DNA of 16,029 nucleotides from CAYSCS01 sp964429695. Lineage in GTDB: Bacteria > Acidobacteriota > Aminicenantia > Aminicenantales > Aminicenantaceae. Below are positions 1-7,947 of the stretch, one piece after another. Location: assembly GCA_964429695.1 (NCBI GenBank), contig CAYSCS010000066.1:1-16029 (forward strand). The letters run 5' to 3'. The number at the start of each line of letters is the position of its first letter. The stretch's first letter is position 1. The position numbers were made by a program, and so were the translations under genes. Below the pieces are notes generated by a model. That model ran no database searches. It saw nothing but the letters and a program-made list of their open reading frames with translations, and had not been told where the DNA came from.

Positions 1-1
1 C

Positions 2-186
2 ACTCTTTTTCAGAGACATGCCGATGGCATCCTGAATTATTTTCGCTATCCCCTCTCCAAAGCAATGGTGGAAGGGATTAATAACAAGATTAAAGTCATA
101 AAGAGAAAGGCATAGGTCACAGAGAAGTGGAGTATTTTAAGCTCAAAATCTATAATCTCCACTTATCCAGGTACTCGTTATTATGA
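2..186 (+). pseudogene. ISL3-family transposase, 3' end, frameshifted and cut by the window edge
   Basis: The reading frame from base 2 gives residues such as HADGILNYFRYPLSKAMVEG followed by INNKIKVIKRKA and a TAG at 113-115. This is the C-terminal end of the DDE domain of ISL3-type transposases; the E in VEGINNKIK is the usual third catalytic acid. After the TAG the homology continues one frame over (GHREVEYFKLKI, ending at TGA 184-186), because ISL3 proteins normally read KRKAYGxxxxEYFxLKI at this point. A single missing base near 113-115 therefore broke the gene. The rest lies outside the window. A possible terminal repeat, GAAGAAGACC at 238-247, resembles the reverse complement of GGGTCTTCTCC at the right-hand ISL3 relic, but this is weak. 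Family assignment is from recognised motifs; the frameshift is seen directly. Confidence 0.8.
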
Positions 187-463
187 TCAACCATATTTTT
201 TAATATAGTGCAGAAATCAATCCTTCTTATGGAAAAAGAAGAAGACCTTCCAAAGGGGTAATGTTCCGAAATAGTCGCTTAACTTTTCCCAGAGAGATAA
301 ATATTCAAACTTTTTAGCGAAGAAATTGGCAAAAATTTGATATAAAATGAAGGTTGAATTAACAAGTTTAGTTCCTTCTGGTTTTGTGTTAGCAAATCTA
401 GAGAATCCCAGGTGTCAGAAAGTCTATTGAAAGACATAAGATAAAGCATTTCAGAGCATAATT

Positions 464-497
464 GATAATGAGAATCTCTTCTCTTAATGATAATCAT
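464..497. promoter_or_regulatory. Two adjacent Fur-box-like sequences
   Basis: GATAATGAGAATC at 464-476 and TAATGATAATCAT at 485-497 both resemble the E. coli-type Fur box GATAATGATAATCATTATC. The second contains thirteen contiguous matching bases and the exact dyad ATGAT-A-ATCAT. A possible sigma70 promoter overlaps them: TTGATA at 462-467, a 17-base spacer and TAATGA at 485-490. If real, an iron- or metal-responsive repressor would cover the promoter. The nearest downstream gene starts 150 bases away and a terminator-like hairpin intervenes, so the regulated transcript may be a short RNA rather than that gene. AT-rich DNA yields such matches by chance. Confidence 0.3.
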
Positions 498-524
498 CGA
501 ATTAGTTTCCTAGATAATAAACTC

Positions 525-570
525 AAGGGGTCTAAATCGATTCTTAGTTTCCTGAAAATACCCCTTTTTT
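525..570 (+). terminator. Terminator-like hairpin with T-run
   Basis: AAGGGGT (525-531) pairs perfectly with ACCCCTT (560-566), and the T-run continues to 570, so the arm is followed directly by four more T residues. The loop is long (28 bases) but can form a small inner helix, CTAA with TTAG. The arrangement fits a Rho-independent terminator reading rightward, upstream of the gene at 651. Confidence 0.35.
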
Positions 571-650
571 ACCCACAATAAAACCTTATGAAAAATAAAT
601 TTTTTTAAGTTATAAGATAATAAAATGATTAAATTACAAGGAGGATAAAG

Positions 651-1115
651 ATGGGAAAAAATCGTCATCTCTTGTTTTCTTTGGCTCTTTTGTTTATTTC
701 AATAAATCTTTCTATCTGCGCTATTCCAATTATCTACGCTATTCCAAGTGAGAACATTTCAAAGCAAATAGAGGATATTCTAAAAAAACAGATGATTGAA
801 TGGAACAAGGGGAATATCGAAGGTTTCATGGAGTATTATTGGAAATCAGAACAACTAACTTTTCAAGCCGATAATCTTAAGCTTAAAGGATGGGATACTC
901 TCCTCAATCGTTACAGGCAAAACTATCCTCCCGAAAAAATGGGCTTTCTCGAATTCTCAAATCTTGAAATATGCTCTCTCTCTGAGGGGCATGCCTATAT
1001 AACAGGCAGGTGGAAAGTCACTGCAAAAGAGAAGGTCTCGAGCGGTCTTTTCACTATCATCTTTAAACGTTTTCCTGAAGGGTGGAGAATAATCCTTGAT
1101 CATACCTCGTCATAG
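651..1115 (+). CDS. Exported NTF2/SnoaL-like (DUF4440-type) protein
   Basis: A 154-residue protein. Residues 1-30 form a signal peptide: a basic start (MGKNRH), a long hydrophobic core and an AxA-like end near IIYA. The remainder has the size and pattern of a single cone-shaped NTF2-like domain of the SnoaL/DUF4440 type: a first helix (ISKQIEDILKKQMIEWNKGN), then FMEYYWKSEQLTF, GWDTLLNRY and the strand pairs HAYITGRWKVTA and GLFTIIFKRFPEGWRIILDH. This last segment is the most typical part. The family includes enzymes, binding proteins and unknowns, so no reaction can be assigned; the protein probably acts outside the cytoplasm. The start is well supported by AAGGAGG six bases upstream. It is the only intact plus-strand gene, standing alone and convergent with the nuclease gene, from which it is separated by 56 bases. 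Confidence 0.8.
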   Translation: MGKNRHLLFSLALLFISINLSICAIPIIYAIPSENISKQIEDILKKQMIEWNKGNIEGFMEYYWKSEQLTFQADNLKLKGWDTLLNRYRQNYPPEKMGFLEFSNLEICSLSEGHAYITGRWKVTAKEKVSSGLFTIIFKRFPEGWRIILDHTSS

Positions 1116-1132
1116 AGATTTATCTCTCTATG
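1111..1132. terminator. Hairpin between convergent genes, possible bidirectional terminator
   Basis: CATAGAGA (1111-1118) pairs perfectly with TCTCTATG (1125-1132) around a six-base loop. It overlaps the stop codon of the upstream gene and is followed on the plus strand by a T-rich but interrupted stretch. The stem is AT-rich, so termination would be weak. Its place between two convergent genes is the main support. Confidence 0.35.
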
Positions 1133-1171
1133 TTTGCCCCTTTCTTTAATCTTAAAATCCTTTTATATTTT

Positions 1172-2362
1172 CTATTTTTTGGAAATAATAATCCTGTAAT
1201 CTTTCTCTTTTTTTAAGAATTTCTCTATTTTATTTATTAGTTCATCATCCCATTCTCTGTTCTCAAAGATTTTATTCAGCGCGTGGATATTAATATCCGA
1301 CACTTCTTCCAGCCTTCCTATCTCTTTTAGAGCTGCAATGAGGCATTCTCTATTCTCTGTGTCTTTGCTCGGCAACTTGAGTCTCTCATATTCCTTGATT
1401 GTTATCTTATTCTTGGTACCAAAGACAACTCTAACCTCCTCCCTCTCACAGAAAAGAATCAATGCTTCTTTGAGCTTCTCGAGTTTCTCTTCAGCCTCCT
1501 TTCTATGCTCATCTAACTCTCTTTTTATTCTTACATACTCATCCACAAGTCTCACTCCAGGGTCGTTGAGATATTCATTCTCGGGTTTTTCTTGAAGCTC
1601 TATTCCATGTTTCCACATGGGACAGAGAGGCTTGTAAGAACACCAAGCACATAATGAGGAGACATTGGGAGGAAATTCCTGCGCCTGCTCAATTTCATTT
1701 ATTTTGTTAAGGATTTCTTTCCTCAACTCTTCAAGCTCCTCTTTCCTCCTATAGGAGTCAAATTCTCTATCGAAGGCCAGATAATGCCAAACTAGGCGAG
1801 CCACTTTGAAATCTTTGAAACGCTCTTTAACCCAGAGGGAATAGAGCGTAAGCTGGATATCCTTATCCAAATCTTCCTGGATGGGCAAAGTCAGGCTTGT
1901 TTTATAGTCGTGGACTTCATAAACACCATCTCCCATGTCATTGAGACGGTCAATTCGGATATGAACCTTATATTTTCCTTCCTCATCGAGGGGAATAATT
2001 TCTTTGGTCTCTATGGCGACGATTCTTCCCTGGTCGAAAGGCCAGTAACGTTTGTAGTAGTTGGCTATCTGAGCTTCTCCCATTTTTCTGTAATTCTTTT
2101 CATTGTATTCTTTATTAACAATGAGGATTGTGTCTCTCCACTCTTCTTCCCACCTTCGATTGAAAAAAGCGATTGTCTCTTCTAGGGTCAACAATTTCTC
2201 ATGAATTCTATCTCTATAAAGCTTTTCTAATGTTTCATGCACTCTCGATCCCAGAAAAGTCTCGATTGTATCTTCAACTTCAATCTTATCTATATAGGCT
2301 AATTTGTACCTAAAAGGACAAGTGTCAAAGGTCTTGATCTCAGAAAAGCTATGAAGTGCCAT
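1172..2362 (-). CDS. PD-(D/E)XK nuclease, RecB/AddB/Cas4 type, with Fe-S cysteines
   Basis: A 396-residue protein of the PDDEXK_1 (RecB-like) nuclease family, predicted to cut DNA with Mg or Mn. Visible motifs in order: SFSEIKTFDTCPFRYKL (residues 5-21, with C15), GSRVHETLEKLY with the motif I histidine H42, D138 in RIDRL, HDYKTSL with D152 and K154, and Q170-Y174 (QLTLY), the QxxxY motif. C238, C241 and C247 together with C15 match the iron-sulphur staple of AddB, Dna2 and Cas4. After this core comes a charged coiled-coil stretch (about 270-300) and a C-terminal domain I do not recognise, making the protein about twice the length of Cas4. No CRISPR array or cas gene is present, so a Cas4 role is not supported. 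ATG start, preceded by GAGGGGG. It is not tightly linked to any helicase; DNA repair or recombination is the likely role. Confidence 0.85.
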   Translation of the reverse strand: MALHSFSEIKTFDTCPFRYKLAYIDKIEVEDTIETFLGSRVHETLEKLYRDRIHEKLLTLEETIAFFNRRWEEEWRDTILIVNKEYNEKNYRKMGEAQIANYYKRYWPFDQGRIVAIETKEIIPLDEEGKYKVHIRIDRLNDMGDGVYEVHDYKTSLTLPIQEDLDKDIQLTLYSLWVKERFKDFKVARLVWHYLAFDREFDSYRRKEELEELRKEILNKINEIEQAQEFPPNVSSLCAWCSYKPLCPMWKHGIELQEKPENEYLNDPGVRLVDEYVRIKRELDEHRKEAEEKLEKLKEALILFCEREEVRVVFGTKNKITIKEYERLKLPSKDTENRECLIAALKEIGRLEEVSDINIHALNKIFENREWDDELINKIEKFLKKEKDYRIIISKK

Positions 2363-2893
2363 TTTTCCCCCTCTTTTCTTTGCTTTTAGCCCGAAAATTG
2401 TATTTTCTTATCACCTCAAACTCCCCTCTTTTTCCTCACATCCTCTCAAAACTTTATGCTTGAGTCTACATAAAAACCCTCTCTCATTTTCAGTATCAAA
2501 CCTTAAAGGTGTTCCTTCTTGTCAATAATAGACGCTAATTTTTACATTCCTCGAGCATGAGAGCGTACTCCACACTTGTTTCATATTCTCGGACCAATGG
2601 CCCGTAAAGAGATTGGTTGAGCCGAAGAGTAGGCTTGATTCACACTCATAATAAAACAACTTGTCAGGAGTTGAAGCTAGACGATTAATTTCATCCAGAA
2701 AAAACCTTCATTTACAGAGCCATTAAAACGAGCATCTCCTCTTCCAATTCTACTCATTTCGCACTTTAAGACTTTTCTCCCCAGTAACATTTATTTTCCA
2801 TATTCTCCTCTATTTCTGCACAGAGTCTTGTTTCTCTCCTACCTTATAAGAAAAAATATAAAACTTAAGCGGATGAATGACCATAATCACTTC
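2363..2893. other. Intergenic region upstream of the nuclease gene
   Basis: About 530 bases with no intact gene. It contains a possible frameshifted gene relic on the minus strand (2522-2790, listed separately). The part nearest the nuclease gene (2363-2521) is strongly pyrimidine-rich on the plus strand. A TTGACA is present on the minus strand (2518-2523), but no good -10 lies at the right distance, so I do not call a promoter. No RNA gene or clear terminator was seen. Confidence 0.5.
2522..2790 (-). pseudogene. Possible frameshifted gene relic, function unknown
   Basis: Reading leftward from ATG at 2788-2790 gives a plausible protein beginning MLLGRKVLKCEMSRIGRG and continuing to VNEGFF. 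At a six-base homopolymer (A6 on the plus strand, 2699-2704) the frame closes after a few codons, but the next frame stays open: FFLDEINRLASTPDKLFYYE, ending at TGA 2522-2524. Joined across the homopolymer this gives roughly 90 residues of protein-like composition. I recognise no family. It could be a decayed gene, a sequencing error in a homopolymer, or chance. The ATG follows directly on an in-frame TAA and its GAGGAG is 14 bases away, so the start is uncertain and further damage upstream is possible. Confidence 0.3.
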
Positions 2894-3934
2894 TCACTGC
2901 TTTCCTTTTTGAGAAAGATATTTCTTGGGAAATTTGGCCACCACCGTATATTTTGGGTCAACTACATTCCCTACGCGACAAGTTCCCACCTGAGAAATAA
3001 GTTGGAGCGCATCCCAGCGATCAAATCCATAATCCTCAACCAGCCAGTTTATCAATTCTAGGTGCGCCGATCGGAAAGCATCTATGAGAGGTCTAGTGCT
3101 TGCTGCTGCCATGATATAGTTCTCATCCTCAAATCTTGGCCAGCGGATTGCTTTTTTCTTGATAACATCCACCTTGAGAGTGACTTCAAGCGGACATTCC
3201 AGGCCAGTTCCACAGATTTCTCCATCACCTTGAGCGGCATGACCATCTCCAATCATAAAAAGTGCCCCCTCTACAAAGACAGGAAAATATAGAATTGTGC
3301 CTGCCTTTGTCTCCACACAGTCCATATTGCCTCCATGCTCAGCGGGCGTAAGCGAAAGGATCGCCTCTCCATAGTCAGGAGCAACTCCCACAGTTCCAAG
3401 AAAAGGATGGAGAGGAATTTCAATTCTCTTACCGCCACTCTGGGGAAATTCCAGAGCACCCACGTTCCTCTCTAGATCAAGCCTCCAGATGTAAGTCTTT
3501 TCTGGTAGGGGCTCATTCAACATGGCCGTGTAAGTTTCTCCAGTGAGAGCCCCAAACCCTGGGAGATGTGGAGAAACTGCAAACTCTCTATTTGGCTTCA
3601 ACTTTAAAAGATTAATTACCAAAGTGTCTCCACGTTCAACCCCTTCTACATAAAAGGGACCTGTCTGATGATTGACATAAGGAAGATGAACTATTTCACT
3701 CGCCTTCTGTTTTTCGGATGTAATTTTATCGCCAAAGGCATCCACTGTGGTGGTGACGAGTGTATCCCCAGGTTTCAGTTTAAGAACTGGTTTATGTCTC
3801 GAGTCATAAGTATAATAATAATTTCTGGGCTTAAAATAATGTGTTTTTTGAGAAAAAACCTGATTCTGGAAAACAAAAAGAATAACCCAGGCGACTAAAA
3901 TAAAATAGGTTGAGCCTCGATAAACCTTTTCCAT
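2894..3934 (-). CDS. Exported acetamidase/formamidase family protein
   Basis: A protein of the FmdA/AmdA family, which hydrolyses short amides (formamide, acetamide) to the acid and ammonia. I start it at the ATG at 3934 (346 residues), not the upstream ATG at 3973, because AAAGGAGG lies five bases before 3934 and the product then begins with a standard signal peptide (MEKVYRGSTYFILVAWVILF). The upstream start has no properly spaced site. Family segments are clear: SPHLPGFGALTGE, LHPFLGTVGVAPDYGEAI (about 176-193), LTPAEHGGNMDC (196-207) and FMIGDGHAAQGDGEICGTG (226-244). Length is near the family norm. Most family members I know are cytoplasmic, so the signal peptide is notable. It is the last gene of the amide cluster, 79 bases after the one-domain amidohydrolase, and probably co-transcribed. 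Substrate is not determined. Confidence 0.88.
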   Translation of the reverse strand: MEKVYRGSTYFILVAWVILFVFQNQVFSQKTHYFKPRNYYYTYDSRHKPVLKLKPGDTLVTTTVDAFGDKITSEKQKASEIVHLPYVNHQTGPFYVEGVERGDTLVINLLKLKPNREFAVSPHLPGFGALTGETYTAMLNEPLPEKTYIWRLDLERNVGALEFPQSGGKRIEIPLHPFLGTVGVAPDYGEAILSLTPAEHGGNMDCVETKAGTILYFPVFVEGALFMIGDGHAAQGDGEICGTGLECPLEVTLKVDVIKKKAIRWPRFEDENYIMAAASTRPLIDAFRSAHLELINWLVEDYGFDRWDALQLISQVGTCRVGNVVDPKYTVVAKFPKKYLSQKGKQ

Positions 3935-4013
3935 CAGCGCCTCCTTTATGCCTAAATTTTTTTGGTTAGTCATCCTTTCTCAGGCTTCTTATAGCCTCTT
4001 AAATCTAATTTAT

Positions 4014-5309
4014 TCAAAACATCTCTTCCACTACCTCCCCATTTATTATCACCATTTTAACCTTAGAAAGACGCGTGAGAGGGTCTCCCTCAAAAACTAC
4101 TAGATCTGCGATTTTCCCTTCTTCCACTGACCCGAGCTTATTCTCAACCCCAAAAATTTGGGCGGGATAAATTGTGAGTGCCTTTATTGCCTCCTCATAG
4201 GGCAGACCGAAGGAAATAGCTCTCTCAGCCTGAGCAAGGAGAGAAGAAACATTCTGAATTGAACCTGTTTGAAAAGCAAACCTAACGCCCTTTCGATAAA
4301 GCTCTATAATCCCTTCATAGGAAGCTCCTTTCGTTTCCATCTTCTGAAAGTATGACTCCAGTGGACCAAAAAGCACAGGAATATTCTTTAAAGCCAACTT
4401 GTCGGCGACTCTATAAGCCTCAGCACCATGATTAATGATAAGGTTTAATTTGAATTCTTCTGCTATTCTCAGGCCAGTTAGGATGTCGTCAAGCCTGTTT
4501 GCTCGAAGAATTAGAGGGAGCCCCCCTTTTATTACAGGAAGAAGGGCGTGGAGTTTAAAATCGATCTCAAAAGGAAGGGGCTTCTCTGATTTATCCTTTT
4601 CCCTTTTTTTCTCTTTTTTTTCAAACTCTTCAACTTTTTTTTGATAATCTAAGAACCTATTCAAATAATCATTCGCATCGATAAGAGTTTGGCGGAGAAG
4701 GGCAGCCAAGCCCATTCGAGTTGAAGGATATACTCCCTTTTTTCCGTAGCGGAGCTTCGGCTCTTCTCCCAAGTTTCCATGAACAGCAACAGGAAACTTT
4801 ACTATCATTTCCTCTATGCTTTCTCCAGCCAGGTGTATCAACGCACTTTGACCTGAAAGAAGATTGCCCTCTCCAGGTGCACAAAGCACTGAAGTTACAC
4901 CATTCTTCCTTTCCACTCGAATGAAGCTATTTTCTGGATTTATGGCATCTATGATGCGAAGGTGTGGAGTAAGAGGAGTTGTCTCCTCATCGAAGTCTCT
5001 GTTTGAACGTTCTATTTCCACTGCACCCAAGTTAGTGAAGGAATCGATTAGACCTGGCATGACAGTCAGAGAGGAGGCATCGATTATTCTGGCATCAAGA
5101 GGACATTCTAGATCTGGGCCAAGGGCTTGGATCTTTCCATCTCTAATGAGAATAGCTCCGTTCTCAATTGTTCCTCTTGTCACCGTGATACACTTTCCAA
5201 ACTTGAGGAAAAGAGCCTTCTCTTCCTTCTGATATCCTTCTGAAATGATTACTATCAAAAGCAAAAGAACGGAGGCAAATATCTTAGTTATTTGCGAAGA
5301 CTTCATCAT
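4014..5309 (-). CDS. Amidohydrolase-like protein with degenerate active site, exported
   Basis: A 431-residue protein with an N-terminal signal or membrane segment (residues 9-24) and an amidohydrolase fold: small beta domain, PGLIDSF at 85-91, TIM-barrel core and a C-terminal GSVEEGKIADLVVFEGDPL. The usual metal ligands are mostly gone. HxH after PGLID is F91-T-N93, the second His pair is replaced by ILRA (267-270), and the catalytic Asp of QTDA is G349 (QTGS); only H294 (INHG) remains. A charged, Lys/Glu-rich insert sits at about 220-245. It resembles the second half of the neighbouring 839-residue protein more than the first (shared RLDDILTGLRIAEEF-type and AALLRQTL-type segments). It begins 18 bases after that gene and is surely co-transcribed with it. 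Two ATGs are adjacent; AGGAG spacing (three bases to the first, six to the second) favours the second, at 5306. Probably a non-catalytic partner; altered chemistry is possible. Confidence 0.85.
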   Translation of the reverse strand: MMKSSQITKIFASVLLLLIVIISEGYQKEEKALFLKFGKCITVTRGTIENGAILIRDGKIQALGPDLECPLDARIIDASSLTVMPGLIDSFTNLGAVEIERSNRDFDEETTPLTPHLRIIDAINPENSFIRVERKNGVTSVLCAPGEGNLLSGQSALIHLAGESIEEMIVKFPVAVHGNLGEEPKLRYGKKGVYPSTRMGLAALLRQTLIDANDYLNRFLDYQKKVEEFEKKEKKREKDKSEKPLPFEIDFKLHALLPVIKGGLPLILRANRLDDILTGLRIAEEFKLNLIINHGAEAYRVADKLALKNIPVLFGPLESYFQKMETKGASYEGIIELYRKGVRFAFQTGSIQNVSSLLAQAERAISFGLPYEEAIKALTIYPAQIFGVENKLGSVEEGKIADLVVFEGDPLTRLSKVKMVIINGEVVEEMF

Positions 5310-5327
5310 CTTCTCCTAAAAATTTTT

Positions 5328-7847
5328 TCAAGGGCGCAAGCGCTCCCCTTTTTCTCTCTTATAGACGAGTTTCCCATCAATAAACACTGCTTCAGGAATT
5401 GATGCTACCCTCAAAGGATGCCCTCTGAGGATTAAAATATCTGCATCCTTTCCTTCTTCTAAGCTCCCAATTCTATCTTTAAGTCCCAGAATTTCAGCCG
5501 CATCTATGGTGACTGCTCTCAGCGCTGTGGTCTCATTCATACCGTTTTTATAAGCAAAAGCAGCTATCTCAAGAAGGTCGCCTCCACCCCAGGCTACGCC
5601 GGGTGAGTACCAAGCCCCTTCTGTGGCGCGGAAAGCGATCTTTACTCCTGCTCGACTCAAAATCGCCGCAGCCTCAGGGTTAAACCCTGCATCCTCGACA
5701 CTCCCCAAACCTCTGAAGATGTCTTCCAAGATGATGGGGATGTTTCTTTTTCTTATCTCATCCACAATCTTATAAGCATCTGTAGCTCCATCAAGAATGA
5801 CCCTTAGTTGAAACTCATCTGCAATTCTTAAAGCAGTCAAGATGTCATCTCTTCTTTCACAATGAATGAGAACAGGCATCTCCCCCCTTAAGACAGGAAT
5901 GAGAGCCTCGAGTGAAAAATCTCTCTCAAGTTCAAGTGCATCCTTATCTTTTTTTGCTATCTCCACTTTTTCCATGTACTCCTTTGCCTTGGTAAGAGTC
6001 TCTCTCAAAAGAGCTGCTATCCCCATCCTCGTCATTGGCATCTGATCCTCTCTCTTTGCAGAAGCTCCTAAGCCAAAGACCATCATCGCTTTATTTTTAA
6101 CTAACATCTTATCGACTATCGCTCCAGCAGTTTTCACTACTGCTGCTTGTCCACCTACCACATTCTTATTTCCTGGCGTTACCATGGCAGTGGTAATTCC
6201 CAACTCGCGGCTAAAAGAAAAATGAGGTGCCTGGGGTTCGATGGCATGCCAAACTTCCATTTCCGGCACAACAGGCTTTGATATTTCATCTATAGAGCTC
6301 TGCTGTCTCCAATTAGAGGAGATTCCGATGTATGAACGAGCCGAAATTAAGCCGGGCATCACCACAAATTCACTCGCATCAACTATAGGATATCCCTCAG
6401 GAATCATAAGATTCTTACCCACCTTCTCTATCTTTCCCCTCTTCACCAGCAATATCCCCTTTTCAAGAGGAGTCCCTGCCATCGTCAGAATCAAGCCCCC
6501 TTTCAGGGCAAAGTTATCTTTAAGGTAGCTAGGGATTATCAAGTCTTTTCTTGCCTTGGGAGCATTAATCTCAAAATCCTTTACTCTTGAACTTTCCTTT
6601 TTTTCAAATTCTATTTTCCCATCGATCAAAACCTTATCCACAGAAGTAGTGAATTCAAGAGGGTGCCCTGTGAGAATAACCAGGTCTGCGTCTTTACCTT
6701 CCTCTATGCTTCCAATTCTATTTTCAAGACCCACTGCTTCAGCAGCATTAAGGGTAACAGCTTTGAGGGCATCCTCTTCCTTCATCCCATACCTGAAGCA
6801 TAATGAAGCTAAATGAAGAAGATTTTGTTGAGCGCCTCCGATTGCATCTGTCTGGAGCGAAACTTTAAGCCCCGCATTGGCCAATATCGCCGGGTTATTC
6901 TTGAACCTAAGGATATTATCAAAATAAGTAAAGAAAACAGGAGGTCCAACATTAAAGTGGACATCCCTGCGTTTTGCCAGTTCATCAACAATAAGATGAG
7001 CCCAGTAACAATGCCCAAGGCTCAGCTTCAAATTGAATTCATCAGCAAGCCGAATGCAACTTACTATCTCAGAGGCAGTAGCGCAGTGAATATGGACAGG
7101 AATTTCCCTTTTAAGAGCCATAACAAGGATTTCCTTTCCCAAGTCTCTTTTGGGGGGAGTAGCATCCTTCTTTGACATCTTCTCCTTTTCATATTTTTCC
7201 CAGCTCTTCATGTAGGCTTGAGTTTCAAGAAAAGCCTTTCGTGCTAAGTGATAGACAGCCATCAATGTAGAAGGCATCTTTTTCTTCTGCCCATAGACTC
7301 CAACAGGGTTTCCTTCAATGGCCATCTTAAGGTCGCAAACTTCTTTAAGAATCATTTCTTCGGGTGGTGCATTTTTAAGCTTCACCGCAACGCTGGTTCC
7401 ACCGATTATGTTTCCACTTCCTGGTCGAGAGACGATGGTGGTGACTCCTCCTTTAAGGCCGGCCTTTATCGCTGGATCATCAAAATTGAAAGAATCAAGA
7501 GCACGCACTTGGGGGGTAATAGGGTCTGTCATCTCATTGCCATCGTAATTCTCTTCAACAAAAGGAAGGCTATAAACACCGAGATGAGAGTGAATATCGA
7601 TAAGCCCAGGTATAACAACCTCTGCATCAATAATCTTCGAATTTTCAGAGATGCTTATTTCCTTTCCCACTTTTGAAATTTTTCCTTCTCTAACCAGAAT
7701 CATTCCTTCCTCAATGATTCCGTGGGAGACTGTGTAGATTTTCTTTGCTCTGATGACAACATCTTCGGCAGCAAGAAAAGGAGACATGAACCAGAAGATG
7801 AAGAAAAAGACGAAAAACGTGAAACGACTCAATTTACACTTAATCAA
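5328..7847 (-). CDS. Exported two-domain amidohydrolase (active plus degenerate half)
   Basis: An 839-residue protein with a signal peptide (residues 1-27) and two full amidohydrolase domains, about 28-425 and 440-835, more than twice the usual length. The first half keeps the metal site: H86 and H88 (PGLIDIHSHLG), H252 and H254 (PVHIHC), H279 (SLGHC) and D334 (LQTDA). It should hydrolyse a cyclic or linear amide-type bond, with imidazolonepropionase- or dihydroorotase-like chemistry; the substrate is unknown. The second half has lost these residues: PGLISARSYIG at 498-508, only H662 kept in LIHC, G687 where H279 would be, and ATEG in place of QTDA. Both halves end in a GSxEEGKDADxxILxGHPL segment. 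The start is TTG, supported by AAGGAGG (7854-7860) six bases upstream. It is first of three genes for extracytoplasmic amide hydrolysis. Fusion of two domains is by duplication, in my reading. Confidence 0.88.
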   Translation of the reverse strand: MIKCKLSRFTFFVFFFIFWFMSPFLAAEDVVIRAKKIYTVSHGIIEEGMILVREGKISKVGKEISISENSKIIDAEVVIPGLIDIHSHLGVYSLPFVEENYDGNEMTDPITPQVRALDSFNFDDPAIKAGLKGGVTTIVSRPGSGNIIGGTSVAVKLKNAPPEEMILKEVCDLKMAIEGNPVGVYGQKKKMPSTLMAVYHLARKAFLETQAYMKSWEKYEKEKMSKKDATPPKRDLGKEILVMALKREIPVHIHCATASEIVSCIRLADEFNLKLSLGHCYWAHLIVDELAKRRDVHFNVGPPVFFTYFDNILRFKNNPAILANAGLKVSLQTDAIGGAQQNLLHLASLCFRYGMKEEDALKAVTLNAAEAVGLENRIGSIEEGKDADLVILTGHPLEFTTSVDKVLIDGKIEFEKKESSRVKDFEINAPKARKDLIIPSYLKDNFALKGGLILTMAGTPLEKGILLVKRGKIEKVGKNLMIPEGYPIVDASEFVVMPGLISARSYIGISSNWRQQSSIDEISKPVVPEMEVWHAIEPQAPHFSFSRELGITTAMVTPGNKNVVGGQAAVVKTAGAIVDKMLVKNKAMMVFGLGASAKREDQMPMTRMGIAALLRETLTKAKEYMEKVEIAKKDKDALELERDFSLEALIPVLRGEMPVLIHCERRDDILTALRIADEFQLRVILDGATDAYKIVDEIRKRNIPIILEDIFRGLGSVEDAGFNPEAAAILSRAGVKIAFRATEGAWYSPGVAWGGGDLLEIAAFAYKNGMNETTALRAVTIDAAEILGLKDRIGSLEEGKDADILILRGHPLRVASIPEAVFIDGKLVYKREKGERLRP

Positions 7848-7947
7848 ATCAGACCTCCTTATTACTTTATCAAACTAAACAAAGCGCTGATTTTTTTCTA
7901 TTGAAATAAATAACGAAAATAATCATTCTCGAAAGTGTTTGATTATT

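Larger units (their letters stand above)
187..650. other. Non-coding region between ISL3 relic and secreted-protein gene
   Basis: About 460 AT-rich bases without a convincing gene. The only open frame of any size is on the minus strand (279-497); it lacks a ribosome-binding site and has no recognisable similarity. The stretch holds Fur-box-like sequences (464-497), a terminator-like hairpin (525-570) and the ribosome-binding site of the next gene (AAGGAGG, 638-644, six bases before the ATG). A GATAAT at 616-621 could be a -10 element for that gene, but I see no matching -35. Confidence 0.6.

Noticed and set aside
279..497. 72-residue open frame on the minus strand in the left non-coding region
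   Set aside because: No ribosome-binding site, no recognisable similarity, and its start lies inside the Fur-like box; AT-rich DNA easily leaves such frames open.
1172..2362. Reading the Fe-S nuclease as a CRISPR Cas4
   Set aside because: It is about twice Cas4 length, and there is no repeat array or other cas gene in the window.
6813..7676. Plus-strand open frames of 76-142 residues opposite the two-domain amidohydrolase
   Set aside because: They are shadows of a gene with clear domains and lack ribosome-binding sites.
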